Assembly: GCF_002887595.1 (NCBI RefSeq)
Contig: NZ_PEBU01000001.1
Location: 124,001 to 188,000, forward strand
Length of the DNA stretch: 64,000 bases
Source: Bowmanella denitrificans
GTDB lineage: Bacteria > Pseudomonadota > Gammaproteobacteria > Enterobacterales > Alteromonadaceae
Direction of reading: 5' to 3'
A program made the translations under genes and the position numbers. Shown in pieces: positions 44,159 through 52,634 of the stretch. Positions within the stretch are counted from its first letter, which is position 1. Each line of letters starts with the position of its first letter. The notes beneath the pieces are model-generated. The model was not told where the DNA came from and made no database searches. It saw nothing but the letters and a program-made list of their open reading frames with translations.

Positions 44159-45421
44159 CTAGTAAAAGAGCTGTAAATTGACCGCCTCAGCCATCGCCTG
44201 ATAACCACTATCTCCCGGATGCAGATGGTCTCCTGAATCAAAATGTGGCAGGAAACGAGCTGGGTGCTTTGGATCCCTGGTCAGGGCGTCAAAGTCTAAT
44301 ACTCCATCAAACTCACCAGAGTGACGGATCCAATGGTTTACTTGCTGACGAACTTGTTCTTTGTCATCGGAAAAATAGCCCCGCATTGGGGAGTCATGCA
44401 AAGCCCCTTCAAATGGGGTCAGGGTTGCGCCGATGATACGTAAGTCATGCAAGTGCGCCAATGTGATCAACTGCCGGTATGCGGTAATTAGCGGCTCCGC
44501 GCTTGTCGGCTCTTTGTGTGGAGCTAAGGCCGAGCCAGGCCAACCTATATCGTTAATTCCCATCATCACTATTACGCTGTCTACGCCAGGGTGGGCAATA
44601 ACATCCTGCTCAAATCTGGCCAACGCATTTTCTCCCATACCAGTGTCGAGTATACGGGCACCAGAGATACCGGCGTTGACAACAGCGATATTGGCTTTTA
44701 CCAGGCGTTTGGCTAAAAAATCCGGCCAGCGATGATTCCGGTTAATACTTGATGCATTGCCATCGGTAATCGAGTCCCCAAAGGCAACGACTGCTTTAGC
44801 AGGTTCGCTACGCTGCACGATGACGCTACTGACAAACATACGGGTTTCTGACGTGTCGCTAACCTGCATATCAATGTTGTTCACCTGATTACCAGAACCA
44901 ATATAGGCCGTTTGCAAACCATCCCAATGAAAGGTTTGAGGAGCCGTGGGCTCAGGAAAATACAGGCTAACAGCAACGTCTGCACAGTCATCCACACTTA
45001 ACTCAATAGGATCACTAATGACTGCAGCGCCAACGGGTACAGTGAGATAGGCCTGCCCATCAAACAGTGCCTGCCTGGCTGTATCTGGCTGTATGGCTCC
45101 GCCATTTGCTACTAGTGCCGCAGATACGGCGCCAATGTGCAGCGGCTTGGTGCCATATCGATTCGATATGCGTAACCTAAGTCGCTGACCACCGAGACTT
45201 AGGCGCAACACTTGGCGCACAGTTTGATTCCAGAGCTGATTGGGTACTCTTACCGGCAACGCAAAGTCACCGTCCCACCTTGGCTGAGGGCTTGCAGCCC
45301 AACTGGTGACCCAATTACTTTTTGCTCGCTGTGCAGCGTGACTCACTAAAGGAACACACACCATTAACAATGCCATCAATGCGCAAACTGCACGATGAGA
45401 AACGTAGCCTCTTGCTTTCAT
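44159..45421 (-). CDS. Secreted SGNH/GDSL hydrolase
   Basis: A 420-residue secreted esterase. Signal peptide about 1-29 (ends LVSHA). An N-terminal beta domain (about 50-200) precedes the SGNH fold: block I FGDSITDG near 214-221 with nucleophile Ser, block II GISGARIL, block III GINDIG and block V D-H-L-H-P-G-D-S. The closest enzymes are carbohydrate esterase-type lipases. It is 23 bases from the MFS gene on the same strand. The acyl substrate is unknown. Confidence 0.88.
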   Translation of the reverse strand: MKARGYVSHRAVCALMALLMVCVPLVSHAAQRAKSNWVTSWAASPQPRWDGDFALPVRVPNQLWNQTVRQVLRLSLGGQRLRLRISNRYGTKPLHIGAVSAALVANGGAIQPDTARQALFDGQAYLTVPVGAAVISDPIELSVDDCADVAVSLYFPEPTAPQTFHWDGLQTAYIGSGNQVNNIDMQVSDTSETRMFVSSVIVQRSEPAKAVVAFGDSITDGNASSINRNHRWPDFLAKRLVKANIAVVNAGISGARILDTGMGENALARFEQDVIAHPGVDSVIVMMGINDIGWPGSALAPHKEPTSAEPLITAYRQLITLAHLHDLRIIGATLTPFEGALHDSPMRGYFSDDKEQVRQQVNHWIRHSGEFDGVLDFDALTRDPKHPARFLPHFDSGDHLHPGDSGYQAMAEAVNLQLFY

Positions 45422-45444
45422 ACTTATTCCTTAAAGCTCCTGAT

Positions 45445-46662
45445 TTATTTACAGACACAAGGATTGGTCTGCATAGAAGTTGAACGGGGAATGGGTGCTT
45501 CCAGATAGCGACTTAGCAGCGCAGTAGCGACAGCCGCCAGCGGCACCAGTGCAGCTACCCAGGTAATTGCCGCTAATCCTGGGCCAGACTCAATAACCCA
45601 GCCGCCCAACCAGGCTCCTAGTGCATTACCAAGGTTAAAGGCTGCGATGTTGAAACTGGAAATCAGACTTTGGCTGCCGCCCTGGGCTTTGTTCAGTACC
45701 CACATTTGCAATGGTGCAGCAGTGGCAAAGGACGCTACCCCCAACAGCAGCACAAACAGCAACATCCACATCGGGCTTTGCAACACCAGACTCATCAGTG
45801 CCATCACCAGCGCCAACAGCAACATGCTACCCAGCACAGCTGGCATCAGGCGCTTATCGGCAGCCCGGCCACCGAGCAGATTACCGACAATCATACCCAG
45901 ACCAAACAACAGCAAAATCGGCGATACCGCACTTTCGCTAAAGCCGCTTAACTGGGTCAGCAACGGGGCGATATAAGTCAGCACGGCGAACACACCACCA
46001 AAGCCCAGCACCGTAGTCAGCAAGCCCAATAACACCGGGGCCCGGCGCAATACCTTCAGGTCTTGCTGCCAGTTAACCCGCTCTGTCTTGGCCTGCTTGG
46101 ACGGGACAAAACGCCACAGCACCAACAATGCCAGCACCCCAATGATACTGACGGTCCAGAAGGTGGCCCGCCAGCTCACCATTTGGCCAAGCCAGGTGCC
46201 AAAGGGCACGCCGAGAATATTGGCGACGGTCAGGCCGGTGAACATAATAGCAATGGCCGAGGCTCTGCGTTCAGGAGCGACCACAGAAGTGGCAACAATG
46301 GCCCCCACTCCAAAAAAGGTGCCATGAGCAAAAGCCGTTACCACCCTTGCCAGCATTAGGGTGCTGTAATCCGGCGCCATAGCACAGCCAATGTTACCCA
46401 GGGTAAATACCAACATTAACGCCAGCAGTGTCCGCTTGTGTGGCCAGGCTGCCGTTAAGCTGGTCATTAATGGTGCACCAACTACCACACCCAGAGCGTA
46501 GCCAGAGATCAACATGCCGGCGTCCGGTACGCTGACCTGCAGATCCTGGCTGACCTCCAGCAGCAATCCCATAATTACAAATTCGGTCACCCCAATACCA
46601 AAGGCACCGACAGTCAGGGCCAGCAAAGCAGCTGGCAATCGGGGGGGGTTGGCCTGATTCAT
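45445..46662 (-). CDS. MFS efflux transporter, DHA1/AraJ type
   Basis: A 405-residue, 12-helix drug:H+ antiporter-like protein. The start is GVTEFVIMGLLLEVSQDLQVSVPDAGMLISGYALGVVVGAP, typical of AraJ/YdhP DHA1 transporters, with motif A-like LTAAWPHKRTLL. It is divergent from a LysR gene 138 bases away and is probably its target. The downstream esterase gene is 23 bases on, likely co-transcribed. Confidence 0.88.
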   Translation of the reverse strand: MNQANPPRLPAALLALTVGAFGIGVTEFVIMGLLLEVSQDLQVSVPDAGMLISGYALGVVVGAPLMTSLTAAWPHKRTLLALMLVFTLGNIGCAMAPDYSTLMLARVVTAFAHGTFFGVGAIVATSVVAPERRASAIAIMFTGLTVANILGVPFGTWLGQMVSWRATFWTVSIIGVLALLVLWRFVPSKQAKTERVNWQQDLKVLRRAPVLLGLLTTVLGFGGVFAVLTYIAPLLTQLSGFSESAVSPILLLFGLGMIVGNLLGGRAADKRLMPAVLGSMLLLALVMALMSLVLQSPMWMLLFVLLLGVASFATAAPLQMWVLNKAQGGSQSLISSFNIAAFNLGNALGAWLGGWVIESGPGLAAITWVAALVPLAAVATALLSRYLEAPIPRSTSMQTNPCVCK

Positions 46663-46767
46663 AAGTCAAAACCTGCTGAAGCAATCTGACACTTGTACAT
46701 AGCAATCTCACTCACAAAAACAATCTGGCTATTGTGGATGCGGCCGGACCAAATGATAATTGCGGTA

Positions 46768-46798
46768 TTCAATAAAACACTCTCAAAGAAATATTGAA
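46768..46798. promoter_or_regulatory. Possible LysR site between MFS and LysR genes
   Basis: TTCAATA (46768-46774) and TATTGAA (46792-46798) form a 7-base inverted repeat with a 17-base centre, just before the lysR start codon. It fits autoregulation of divergent lysR/efflux genes. Confidence 0.3.
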
Positions 46799-46799
46799 A

Positions 46800-47690
46800 A
46801 TGAATCGACTGGATGATCTGCAAATGTTTGTTGAAGCAGCCCGTCAAGGCTCACTCAGTGCTGCAGCAAGATTACTTGGGCGCACACCGGCTGTGGCCAG
46901 TGTCAGCCTTAAGCGCCTGGAAACACAGCTCCGGGTAAAATTGGTGGAACGCAATACCCGTAATTTACGCCTGACCCCTGAAGGGCAATTGTTTCACGAT
47001 AAAATTGCCCAGGGTCTGAGTTTGCTGGAAGACGCACAGTATGTGGTCCACCATGATTGTGCTGAAATTGGCGGAGAGATTCGCCTGACCGCATCGGTAG
47101 ATTTAGCCCGGCAATGGTTAATACCACTGATGGATGAATTTCAGTCAGCTCATCCGCAGGTTTACTTTACCCTGCTGGCCGGTGATGTGGTGCGCGATCT
47201 GGTGTCGGAGCCGCTGGACTTGGCCCTGCGCTATGGTGAGTTACCCGACTCAGCCCTGGTGGCCAGACGTTTACTGGATAACCGCCGAGTTCTGGTGGCC
47301 AGCCGGAGCTATGTTGATTCGCATCCGCCACTGCAACATCCGCAGGATCTACTTAATCACAATTGCCTTATTTTTCAGAGCCAGGAGCGAGCTTACCGCC
47401 GCTGGGCCTTTCATCAGGGCAGTGATGCGGTGGTGGTAGAGGTAAAAGGTGACAGGGTATGTAACGATGGTTCATTTGTGCGTGAATGGGCCTTGCTGGG
47501 GCGCGGAATAGCCTATAAAAGTCATCTGGATGTGTATCAGGACCTGCAAGCAGGGAATCTGCTACAGTTGCTGCCTGATTGGCTGGGCGATTCCGCCCCA
47601 CTCAGTGCCGTCTATCCGGGCACCGGGCCGAGACCGCCGCGGGTTAAGCGATTTGTTGAATTTCTGGCCGAGCGATTTAAAACGCTCTGA
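46800..47690 (+). CDS. LysR-family transcriptional regulator
   Basis: The ATG at 46800 begins MNRLDDLQMFVEAARQGSLSAAARLLG, the common LysR start, giving 296 residues (TTG at 46794 is an alternative). HTH at about 17-40, effector domain from about 88. Divergent from the MFS exporter. Of the CrgA/AaeR-like subgroup by general appearance. Confidence 0.9.
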   Translation: MNRLDDLQMFVEAARQGSLSAAARLLGRTPAVASVSLKRLETQLRVKLVERNTRNLRLTPEGQLFHDKIAQGLSLLEDAQYVVHHDCAEIGGEIRLTASVDLARQWLIPLMDEFQSAHPQVYFTLLAGDVVRDLVSEPLDLALRYGELPDSALVARRLLDNRRVLVASRSYVDSHPPLQHPQDLLNHNCLIFQSQERAYRRWAFHQGSDAVVVEVKGDRVCNDGSFVREWALLGRGIAYKSHLDVYQDLQAGNLLQLLPDWLGDSAPLSAVYPGTGPRPPRVKRFVEFLAERFKTL

Positions 47691-47732
47691 TTTTTCCCAA
47701 CAATCACACAGTAGAAATAAGAAGGAACAGGT

Positions 47733-48017
47733 ATGTTTGTTGTCTTGCTCACTTATATTCAACCATTGGAACAGATTGAAGCCCTGCTGGCAGAGCACAT
47801 TGAATTTCTCGATCGCCAATACGCCGCTGGCAGCTTTATTGCCTCAGGTCGCAGGGTACCGCGTACCGGTGGCGTGATACTGGCCCGCGGAGAAGATCAG
47901 GCAACACTGGAAAGGATACTGGCACAGGACCCTTTTCAGCGCGAAGGTGTCGCCAGCTATGACATTTATCCTTTTGTACCGAGCAAGATGCAACCCGGCT
48001 TTGAGCAGTTTTTATAA
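47733..48017 (+). CDS. YciI-like protein
   Basis: A 94-residue YciI/dehydrochlorinase-type ferredoxin-like fold: FVVLLTYIQPLEQIEALLAEHIEFL with the His that pairs with a conserved Asp in this family, GSFIASGRRVPRTGGVILA in the middle, and F-Q-R-E-G-V-A-S-Y-D near 69-78. Small putative enzymes of unknown substrate. An AAGGAACAG site precedes it. Confidence 0.85.
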   Translation: MFVVLLTYIQPLEQIEALLAEHIEFLDRQYAAGSFIASGRRVPRTGGVILARGEDQATLERILAQDPFQREGVASYDIYPFVPSKMQPGFEQFL

Positions 48018-48086
48018 TGCAGCGGTTTTCAGCCTTCACACCACCTGACAAATAGCGGCTTAGCTGGTCGCACCATAGGGGCATTT

Positions 48087-48443
48087 ATGTATATAGGAAA
48101 AGTCGCCAGCCTGACCGGGCTGACTATTAAGGCGATACGACTGTACGAAGCCAAAGGATTGATTACACCACCAAAGCGCCTGGGTAAGTACCGGGTCTAT
48201 GAGCAAAGTCATATTGACGCTCTGCACCTGATCCGCGAAGCCAGGCTGCTTGGCATCAGTCTGGCGCGTCTGCAGCCGGTGATGCGTGTAAATGACAAGG
48301 GCCTGGATTGGCCACAAGTTCACCGCTTCCTGCAGGAAGTACGGCAAGAGCTGGAAACCGAGATCAAACAAACCCAAGCTCGTATTAAGCGACTGGACGC
48401 GTGCTGCCAGGAAATTGGCCACTGTGCCTTGACTCTGCCCTAA
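48087..48443 (+). CDS. MerR-family regulator
   Basis: A 118-residue MerR protein: winged HTH MYIGKVASLTGLTIKAIRLYEAKGLI (1-26), a long dimer helix (about 75-105) and two Cys-containing motifs near the end (ACCQEIGHC). The short effector end resembles metal- or thiol-sensing members. Its own 3' end overlaps a promoter of the MerR type for the next gene, so it most likely controls that gene. Confidence 0.88.
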   Translation: MYIGKVASLTGLTIKAIRLYEAKGLITPPKRLGKYRVYEQSHIDALHLIREARLLGISLARLQPVMRVNDKGLDWPQVHRFLQEVRQELETEIKQTQARIKRLDACCQEIGHCALTLP

Positions 48444-48460
48444 AGGGTAGAGCCTAGACT
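48429..48460 (+). promoter_or_regulatory. MerR-type promoter with 20-base spacer
   Basis: TTGACT (48429-48434) and TAGACT (48455-48460) are separated by 20 bases, longer than the normal 17, as in MerR-controlled promoters. The spacer and -35 carry the near-palindrome CTCTGCCCT-AA-AGGGTAGAG (48433-48452, one mismatch), the operator form seen with ZntR/CadR-like regulators. Start of transcription would be near 48467, 23 bases upstream of the reductase start codon. Confidence 0.7.
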
Positions 48461-48489
48461 GCCCCTTCCGTTTGCAGGAAGGAGCAACT

Positions 48490-49068
48490 ATGAAAAAACG
48501 TATTCTGGTTATCAGTGGCAGTCCACGCACAGGCAGTTTTAGCGAACAACTGGCGACGGCTTATCAACAAGGGGCTGGCTCACTGCACGAAGTGCAACTA
48601 AGTTATCTGTCACAGATGGACTTCAACCCTGACCTTTGCCACGGCTATGCAAAGGCCCAGCCCCTTGAACCTTGCCTTCAGGAGTTTCAGCGCCAGTTGG
48701 CCTGGGCGGAACATATAGTGATTTTTACCCCTGTTTGGTGGGGGGCCCTGCCAGCCAAGTTCAAGGGCTTATTTGACCGTACATTATTGCCCGGCTTTGC
48801 TTTTAAATACGAAAAGGGCATGAAAATGCAGCAAAAATTGCTGAGCGGCAAAACGGCGCGCATCATACTGACATTAGACACCCCAGCCTGGTATTTTCGC
48901 TGGATACAAGGTGCGCCCGCCAGCAAGCAACTGCAAATCACCACCCTGGCGTTTTGCGGCATCAAATCTGCCAGGCCCAATTTGTACGGCCCGATGATTA
49001 GCGCCACAGAGCAGCAGCGACAACAGTGGCTGCGACAAGTCCGCCAATACGGACAACAAGCTCTTTAA
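48490..49068 (+). CDS. Flavodoxin-fold NAD(P)H oxidoreductase
   Basis: The ATG at 48490 behind GGAAGGAGC gives 192 residues. ISGSPRTGSFSEQLA (7-21) is the FMN phosphate loop of the WrbA/NQO1-like (MdaB, KefF) quinone reductases, and TPVWWGALPAKFKGLFDR (about 80-97) is the characteristic flavin-binding W-W-G loop. It is controlled by a MerR-type promoter inside the end of merR. A two-electron quinone reductase role against redox-active compounds is likely. Confidence 0.85.
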   Translation: MKKRILVISGSPRTGSFSEQLATAYQQGAGSLHEVQLSYLSQMDFNPDLCHGYAKAQPLEPCLQEFQRQLAWAEHIVIFTPVWWGALPAKFKGLFDRTLLPGFAFKYEKGMKMQQKLLSGKTARIILTLDTPAWYFRWIQGAPASKQLQITTLAFCGIKSARPNLYGPMISATEQQRQQWLRQVRQYGQQAL

Positions 49069-49131
49069 CCCCTTGTAAAGATAGGTAATTATCGATAGTT
49101 TGTGACAACAACTCAGATTATCAGACAGCCA

Positions 49132-49530
49132 ATGCTTAAAGGACTAAACCATATCACTGTAGCAGTGGCCGACCTTGATCGGTCATTGCATTTTTACCTT
49201 AAGGTGCTCGGCTTTAGCGGTCATGTACGCTGGGACAAAGGCGCTTATCTGAGCCTGGGGGAACTGTGGTTGTGCCTGTCGGTGGATACACCCGCACCGG
49301 CACAAGACTACAGTCACCTGGCTTTTACCCTGGCAGCAGAGGATTTCGCGGCATTCCGGGAACGACTGCAGCAAAATAACACTCCCATCTGGAAAGACAA
49401 TCACAGCGAAGGCGCCTCGGTGTATTTTCTCGATCCTGATGGCCACAAACTGGAAGCCCACGAAGGTAGTCTGGCCAGTCGTCTGCAAAGCCTGCATAAA
49501 CAACCCTATTCGGGGTTGAGCTGGCTGTGA
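49132..49530 (+). CDS. fosA: FosA-type fosfomycin glutathione transferase homologue
   Basis: The ATG at 49132 gives MLKGLNHITVAVADLDRS and 132 residues, as in FosA (about 135); the longer frame from 49102 adds an atypical start. Metal ligands His7, His62 and Glu108 are all present, and so are Thr9, Trp46, Lys88, Ser92, Ser96, Tyr98 and Arg117, which line the fosfomycin and K+ sites in FosA after a shift of two. WDKGAYLSLGELWLCLS and YFLDPDGHKLEAHEGSLASRL are FosA-like. Chromosomal and without a mobile context, so probably intrinsic. Confidence 0.88.
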   Translation: MLKGLNHITVAVADLDRSLHFYLKVLGFSGHVRWDKGAYLSLGELWLCLSVDTPAPAQDYSHLAFTLAAEDFAAFRERLQQNNTPIWKDNHSEGASVYFLDPDGHKLEAHEGSLASRLQSLHKQPYSGLSWL

Positions 49531-49563
49531 TAGATTGAGCTTAAACGGCATAAGGAATCGGTT

Positions 49564-50301
49564 ATGAGAAATTCACTGTTTTGGTTATTGCCCTCGTCGC
49601 TGCTGTTTGCCTGCAGTCCGGCGCAAAACCCAGAGCCACCAGCCGCCGAGCAGGATTTTCTGCCATCAGTGTCCTACCAGTGCGAGAGCGGCAATATGGT
49701 CGACGCCGCCTATGCCACAGCGCAAAAAGCCAGTATCCGTTATCAGCAAAAGATCCACCCCTTGCAACTAAGCCAAAGCGCCAGCGGGGCAAAGTATCAG
49801 GGCCAGCAGCTCACCTGGTGGACTAAGGGCAGCGGCCCGGGCAGTGAAGCCATGCTGATGGACGCAAAGGGTGAAACCCTGGAGCGCTGCAAAGAAGTGT
49901 CGATGGTGGTACATCCGGTGGCAGCTCAGGTCGTTGGTGAATTTGTCATTCCTAAAGCCGTGGGTTCCTTTGATGGCAGACGACTGGAACTCAATCTGTT
50001 TAAGTATGATCCCAGACTGGCCGATAAGGCCGCTGATTTGGTGGATAGCCTGATTATTGAAGATTTCTCCCATGTGCAGGAATTTGTGACCAGGCAGAAT
50101 TTCGTGCTGGGCCAGAATATTAAACTGGCCCCTGAGCAAGGTTATTATCTCACTCTATTCGTACTGGATGGCCAGCGTCGTACCCATATGGGCGAGTGTC
50201 AGCACAGCCCCAGCAACCTGTGTAAAGTTCTGACTCAGGGCCAACCTTTACAGATTGAGATATTGGTCACCCCGGTAGACAAGCGCGGCGAGCCTGAGTA
50301 G
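49564..50301 (+). CDS. MliC-domain lipoprotein with extra C-terminal domain
   Basis: A 245-residue protein. The signal ends LLFAC with lipid Cys17. Residues 37-110 match MliC (membrane-bound lysozyme inhibitor): YQCESGNMV at the start, ASGAKYQGQQLTWWTKG with the conserved S-G-A-x-Y and W motifs, and a closing Cys. Residues 118-245 form a beta-rich domain with one Cys pair (C220, C229) that I do not recognise. MliC proteins protect Gram-negatives from host lysozyme; the extension suggests added function. Confidence 0.8.
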   Translation: MRNSLFWLLPSSLLFACSPAQNPEPPAAEQDFLPSVSYQCESGNMVDAAYATAQKASIRYQQKIHPLQLSQSASGAKYQGQQLTWWTKGSGPGSEAMLMDAKGETLERCKEVSMVVHPVAAQVVGEFVIPKAVGSFDGRRLELNLFKYDPRLADKAADLVDSLIIEDFSHVQEFVTRQNFVLGQNIKLAPEQGYYLTLFVLDGQRRTHMGECQHSPSNLCKVLTQGQPLQIEILVTPVDKRGEPE

Positions 50302-50308
50302 TCAGCAT

Positions 50309-51139
50309 ATGCACAATCATCAAGTCACCGTCAGCACAGCATGGCTGGCTACACACAAGACAGATGCCAATCTGGTGCTGCTGGATGCCAGTATGCCAAT
50401 GCCTGGCCAACCGGCCAGCAATGAGATTCGCAGCATTGCTGGCGCCATACGCTTTGATATAGATAAGCAGATTTGCCAGCCAGACTCACCGTTACCTCAT
50501 ACCATGCCTGAAGCTGAGCTGTTTGCCGATTTGGTCGGCAACCTGGGGATTGGCAACGATAGCCTGATTGTGGTGTATGACAATCAGGGACTTTATTCAG
50601 CACCACGCGCCTGGTGGATGTTCAAATGTATGGGCCATGAGAAGGTTTACGTATTGGATGGTGGATTGCCAAAATGGCAGGCCGAAGGCGGTGCACTGGC
50701 CACTCAATATGCCGTTCCAGCATCAGCCAAACACTATATGGCGAATTTGCAGAGCAATGCGTTGCTCAGCGCTGAACAGGTTTTAGCGGCAGCAGAACAG
50801 CCCGACTATCTGGTACTGGATGCGCGCTCTGTCGGACGCTTTACCGGCACCCAGCCGGAACCGCGCGCGGGATTGCGCGCAGGTCATATTCCCGGTTCTG
50901 CTAATTTGCCCTTTACCAGCTTACAACAGCAAGGTTGCCTATTGCCGGTTAGTCAGCTGCAGGCGCAGTTTGCTGCTGTGGGGCTAACCGATGAAAAACA
51001 ACTGGTGTGCAGTTGTGGCTCAGGGGTAACGGCCTGTGTACTGTTGCTGGCGGCTTATGCTTGCGGACATCGCGCGCTGAGTCTTTACGACGGCTCCTGG
51101 ACCGAGTGGGGTGCACGACCGGATTTGCCGGTAGCTTAA
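50309..51139 (+). CDS. sseA: 3-mercaptopyruvate sulfurtransferase
   Basis: A 276-residue double rhodanese. The inactive first domain (about 8-135) is followed by the active one with Cys236 in CGSGVT, the 3-mercaptopyruvate-type loop, and substrate-binding Arg residues near GRFTG and PRAGLRAGHIPGS. The sequence DGSWTEWGARPDLPV at the end is typical of SseA. It follows the MliC gene by eight bases, so they may share a transcript. Confidence 0.92.
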   Translation: MHNHQVTVSTAWLATHKTDANLVLLDASMPMPGQPASNEIRSIAGAIRFDIDKQICQPDSPLPHTMPEAELFADLVGNLGIGNDSLIVVYDNQGLYSAPRAWWMFKCMGHEKVYVLDGGLPKWQAEGGALATQYAVPASAKHYMANLQSNALLSAEQVLAAAEQPDYLVLDARSVGRFTGTQPEPRAGLRAGHIPGSANLPFTSLQQQGCLLPVSQLQAQFAAVGLTDEKQLVCSCGSGVTACVLLLAAYACGHRALSLYDGSWTEWGARPDLPVA

Positions 51140-51216
51140 CCTAAATTGCGCAAGATGGGTCAAGCAGCAGATAAACACGCCGGGTAAGCTTTGGGCAAAG
51201 TCAACGAGTGACACCT

Positions 51217-52125
51217 ATGCCAAATCTGCAAGCTGTTTGTGAATATATCGAGCGTCATCTGGCTCAGGATCTGCGCCTGGAAGAGTTGTGCCAACTGGCG
51301 CATCAGTCCCCTTTTCATTTCAGTCGGCTATTCTCCGCTCAGATGGGTATTGGCTTAAATGCCTACATCCGCCAATTGCGTCTGCAGCGTGCAACCTGGC
51401 AGTTGGCATTTCGCCAGCAGCTCAGCATTACTGACATCGCCCTGGATAATGGCTACCAGAGCCTGGAGGGATTCTCACGTGCCTTCCGTCAGGCCAGTGG
51501 TCAGAGTCCTTCTGCGTTTCGCCGCCATCCTGATTGGCAATGGTGGCATCACCCATCTGTTCAGGAGACAAGAATCATGTCCACTTCCGATTACCAGGTT
51601 GAACTGGTGCAACGCCCACTTACTCCTATCGCATTGTTGATTCATCAGGGGCCTGCGCAGCGGCTTGGGCAGAGCATCCAGCGTTTTATTGACTGGCGTA
51701 AGGCAAATCATCTGCCGCCGTCTAAAAGTGCTACCTTTAATCTGCTATACGATGATCCCACCGAGACGCCCCCCGATAACTATCGCTTCGGCCTGGCATG
51801 CGAGTATAAGAATAACGAGCCCATAACAGGGCAAGATATTTGCACCAGCGCCCTACCGGCCGGCACCTATGCCAGGCTGAGCATACAAGGTGGGGACCAG
51901 CTACTGGAAGCAGCGATTCGGTACCTGTATGGTCAGTGGTTACCAGAACAGCCCTATAAAGCAGGGAACTATCCTTTGGTTCTGCAGCGTCTTAGTTTTT
52001 ACCCTGATGTACCGGCCAGCCAGGCTGCCAGCGATATATTTCTCCTGCTGACACCTAAACAACGTGAGAAATCGGGATATTCAGAAATTCAACATGTTAA
52101 TTCACAACAAAATAAGATTGAATAA
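51217..52125 (+). CDS. AraC-family regulator with GyrI-like ligand domain
   Basis: About 302 residues from the ATG at 51217 (GTG at 51208 also possible). AraC DNA-binding HTHs at about 1-105 (LEELCQLAHQSPFHFSRLFSAQMG and ISDIALDNGYQSLEGFSRAFRQ-like second helix) are followed by a GyrI/Rob-type effector domain (about 125-285; Y-Q-V-E-L-V-Q-R at its start). This N-terminal-HTH architecture is that of Rob, SoxS-like multidrug activators that bind hydrophobic ligands. Nearby targets are not evident. Confidence 0.88.
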   Translation: MPNLQAVCEYIERHLAQDLRLEELCQLAHQSPFHFSRLFSAQMGIGLNAYIRQLRLQRATWQLAFRQQLSITDIALDNGYQSLEGFSRAFRQASGQSPSAFRRHPDWQWWHHPSVQETRIMSTSDYQVELVQRPLTPIALLIHQGPAQRLGQSIQRFIDWRKANHLPPSKSATFNLLYDDPTETPPDNYRFGLACEYKNNEPITGQDICTSALPAGTYARLSIQGGDQLLEAAIRYLYGQWLPEQPYKAGNYPLVLQRLSFYPDVPASQAASDIFLLLTPKQREKSGYSEIQHVNSQQNKIE

Positions 52126-52155
52126 TTTGTTAAATTAGAACATCTTGTGTTTTAG

Positions 52156-52175
52156 TCCTCCTTTTGCCCGGAGGA
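52156..52175 (+). promoter_or_regulatory. Hairpin that sequesters the ribosome binding site
   Basis: TCCTCC (52156-52161), an 8-base loop and GGAGGA (52170-52175) form a perfect 6-base stem; GGAGGA is the Shine-Dalgarno site five bases before the ATG at 52180. Confidence 0.45.
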
Positions 52176-52179
52176 TAAA

Positions 52180-52632
52180 ATGTTGAAATGGTTAGTAGCC
52201 AGTTTGTTTTGTATAACGCTAGGTGTGGGTGAATGTCAGAGTGCCCCCAATTCACAGGTTATTGAGCGTAAACACTATGCGCCTTTTGAGCAGGAAATCG
52301 GCTTCAGCATGGTCAGCAGAGTCGGTGATCAACTCTATTTGTCTGGCATTGTTGGCGCCGGTGGCGATGTGGCAGCACAACTGCAAAGTTGTTATCAGAC
52401 TATTGGCGAAATTCTGGCCGACTATGGCACTGATACCAGGGCCATCATCAGGGAGACCATTTACACCCTGGACATGGAAGCGTTGAAAAAGGCGCAGGAT
52501 TTGCGCAAAACCTTCTTTACCCATGGCAGTTACCCAAGCGCTACCTGGGTTCAGGTGGAGCGCCTGTATAGTGAAGAGCTTTTAATTGAAGTGGAAGTAC
52601 AAGTACTACTGGCAGAAAAAGGAGAAAACTGA
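52180..52632 (+). CDS. Exported RidA/YjgF-like protein without catalytic Arg
   Basis: A 150-residue protein. Unlike typical cytosolic RidA, it carries an N-terminal signal (about 1-22). The RidA fold is clear (LYLSGIVGAGGDVAAQLQSCYQTIGEILADYG and VEVQVLLAEK at the end). The arginine that ends the active site in RidA (P-A-R-S near residue 105) is replaced: here it reads P-S-A-T, so imine deaminase activity is doubtful. Two bases before the next secreted protein, likely one operon. An RBS hairpin lies in front. Confidence 0.8.
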   Translation: MLKWLVASLFCITLGVGECQSAPNSQVIERKHYAPFEQEIGFSMVSRVGDQLYLSGIVGAGGDVAAQLQSCYQTIGEILADYGTDTRAIIRETIYTLDMEALKKAQDLRKTFFTHGSYPSATWVQVERLYSEELLIEVEVQVLLAEKGEN

Positions 52633-52634
52633 AT

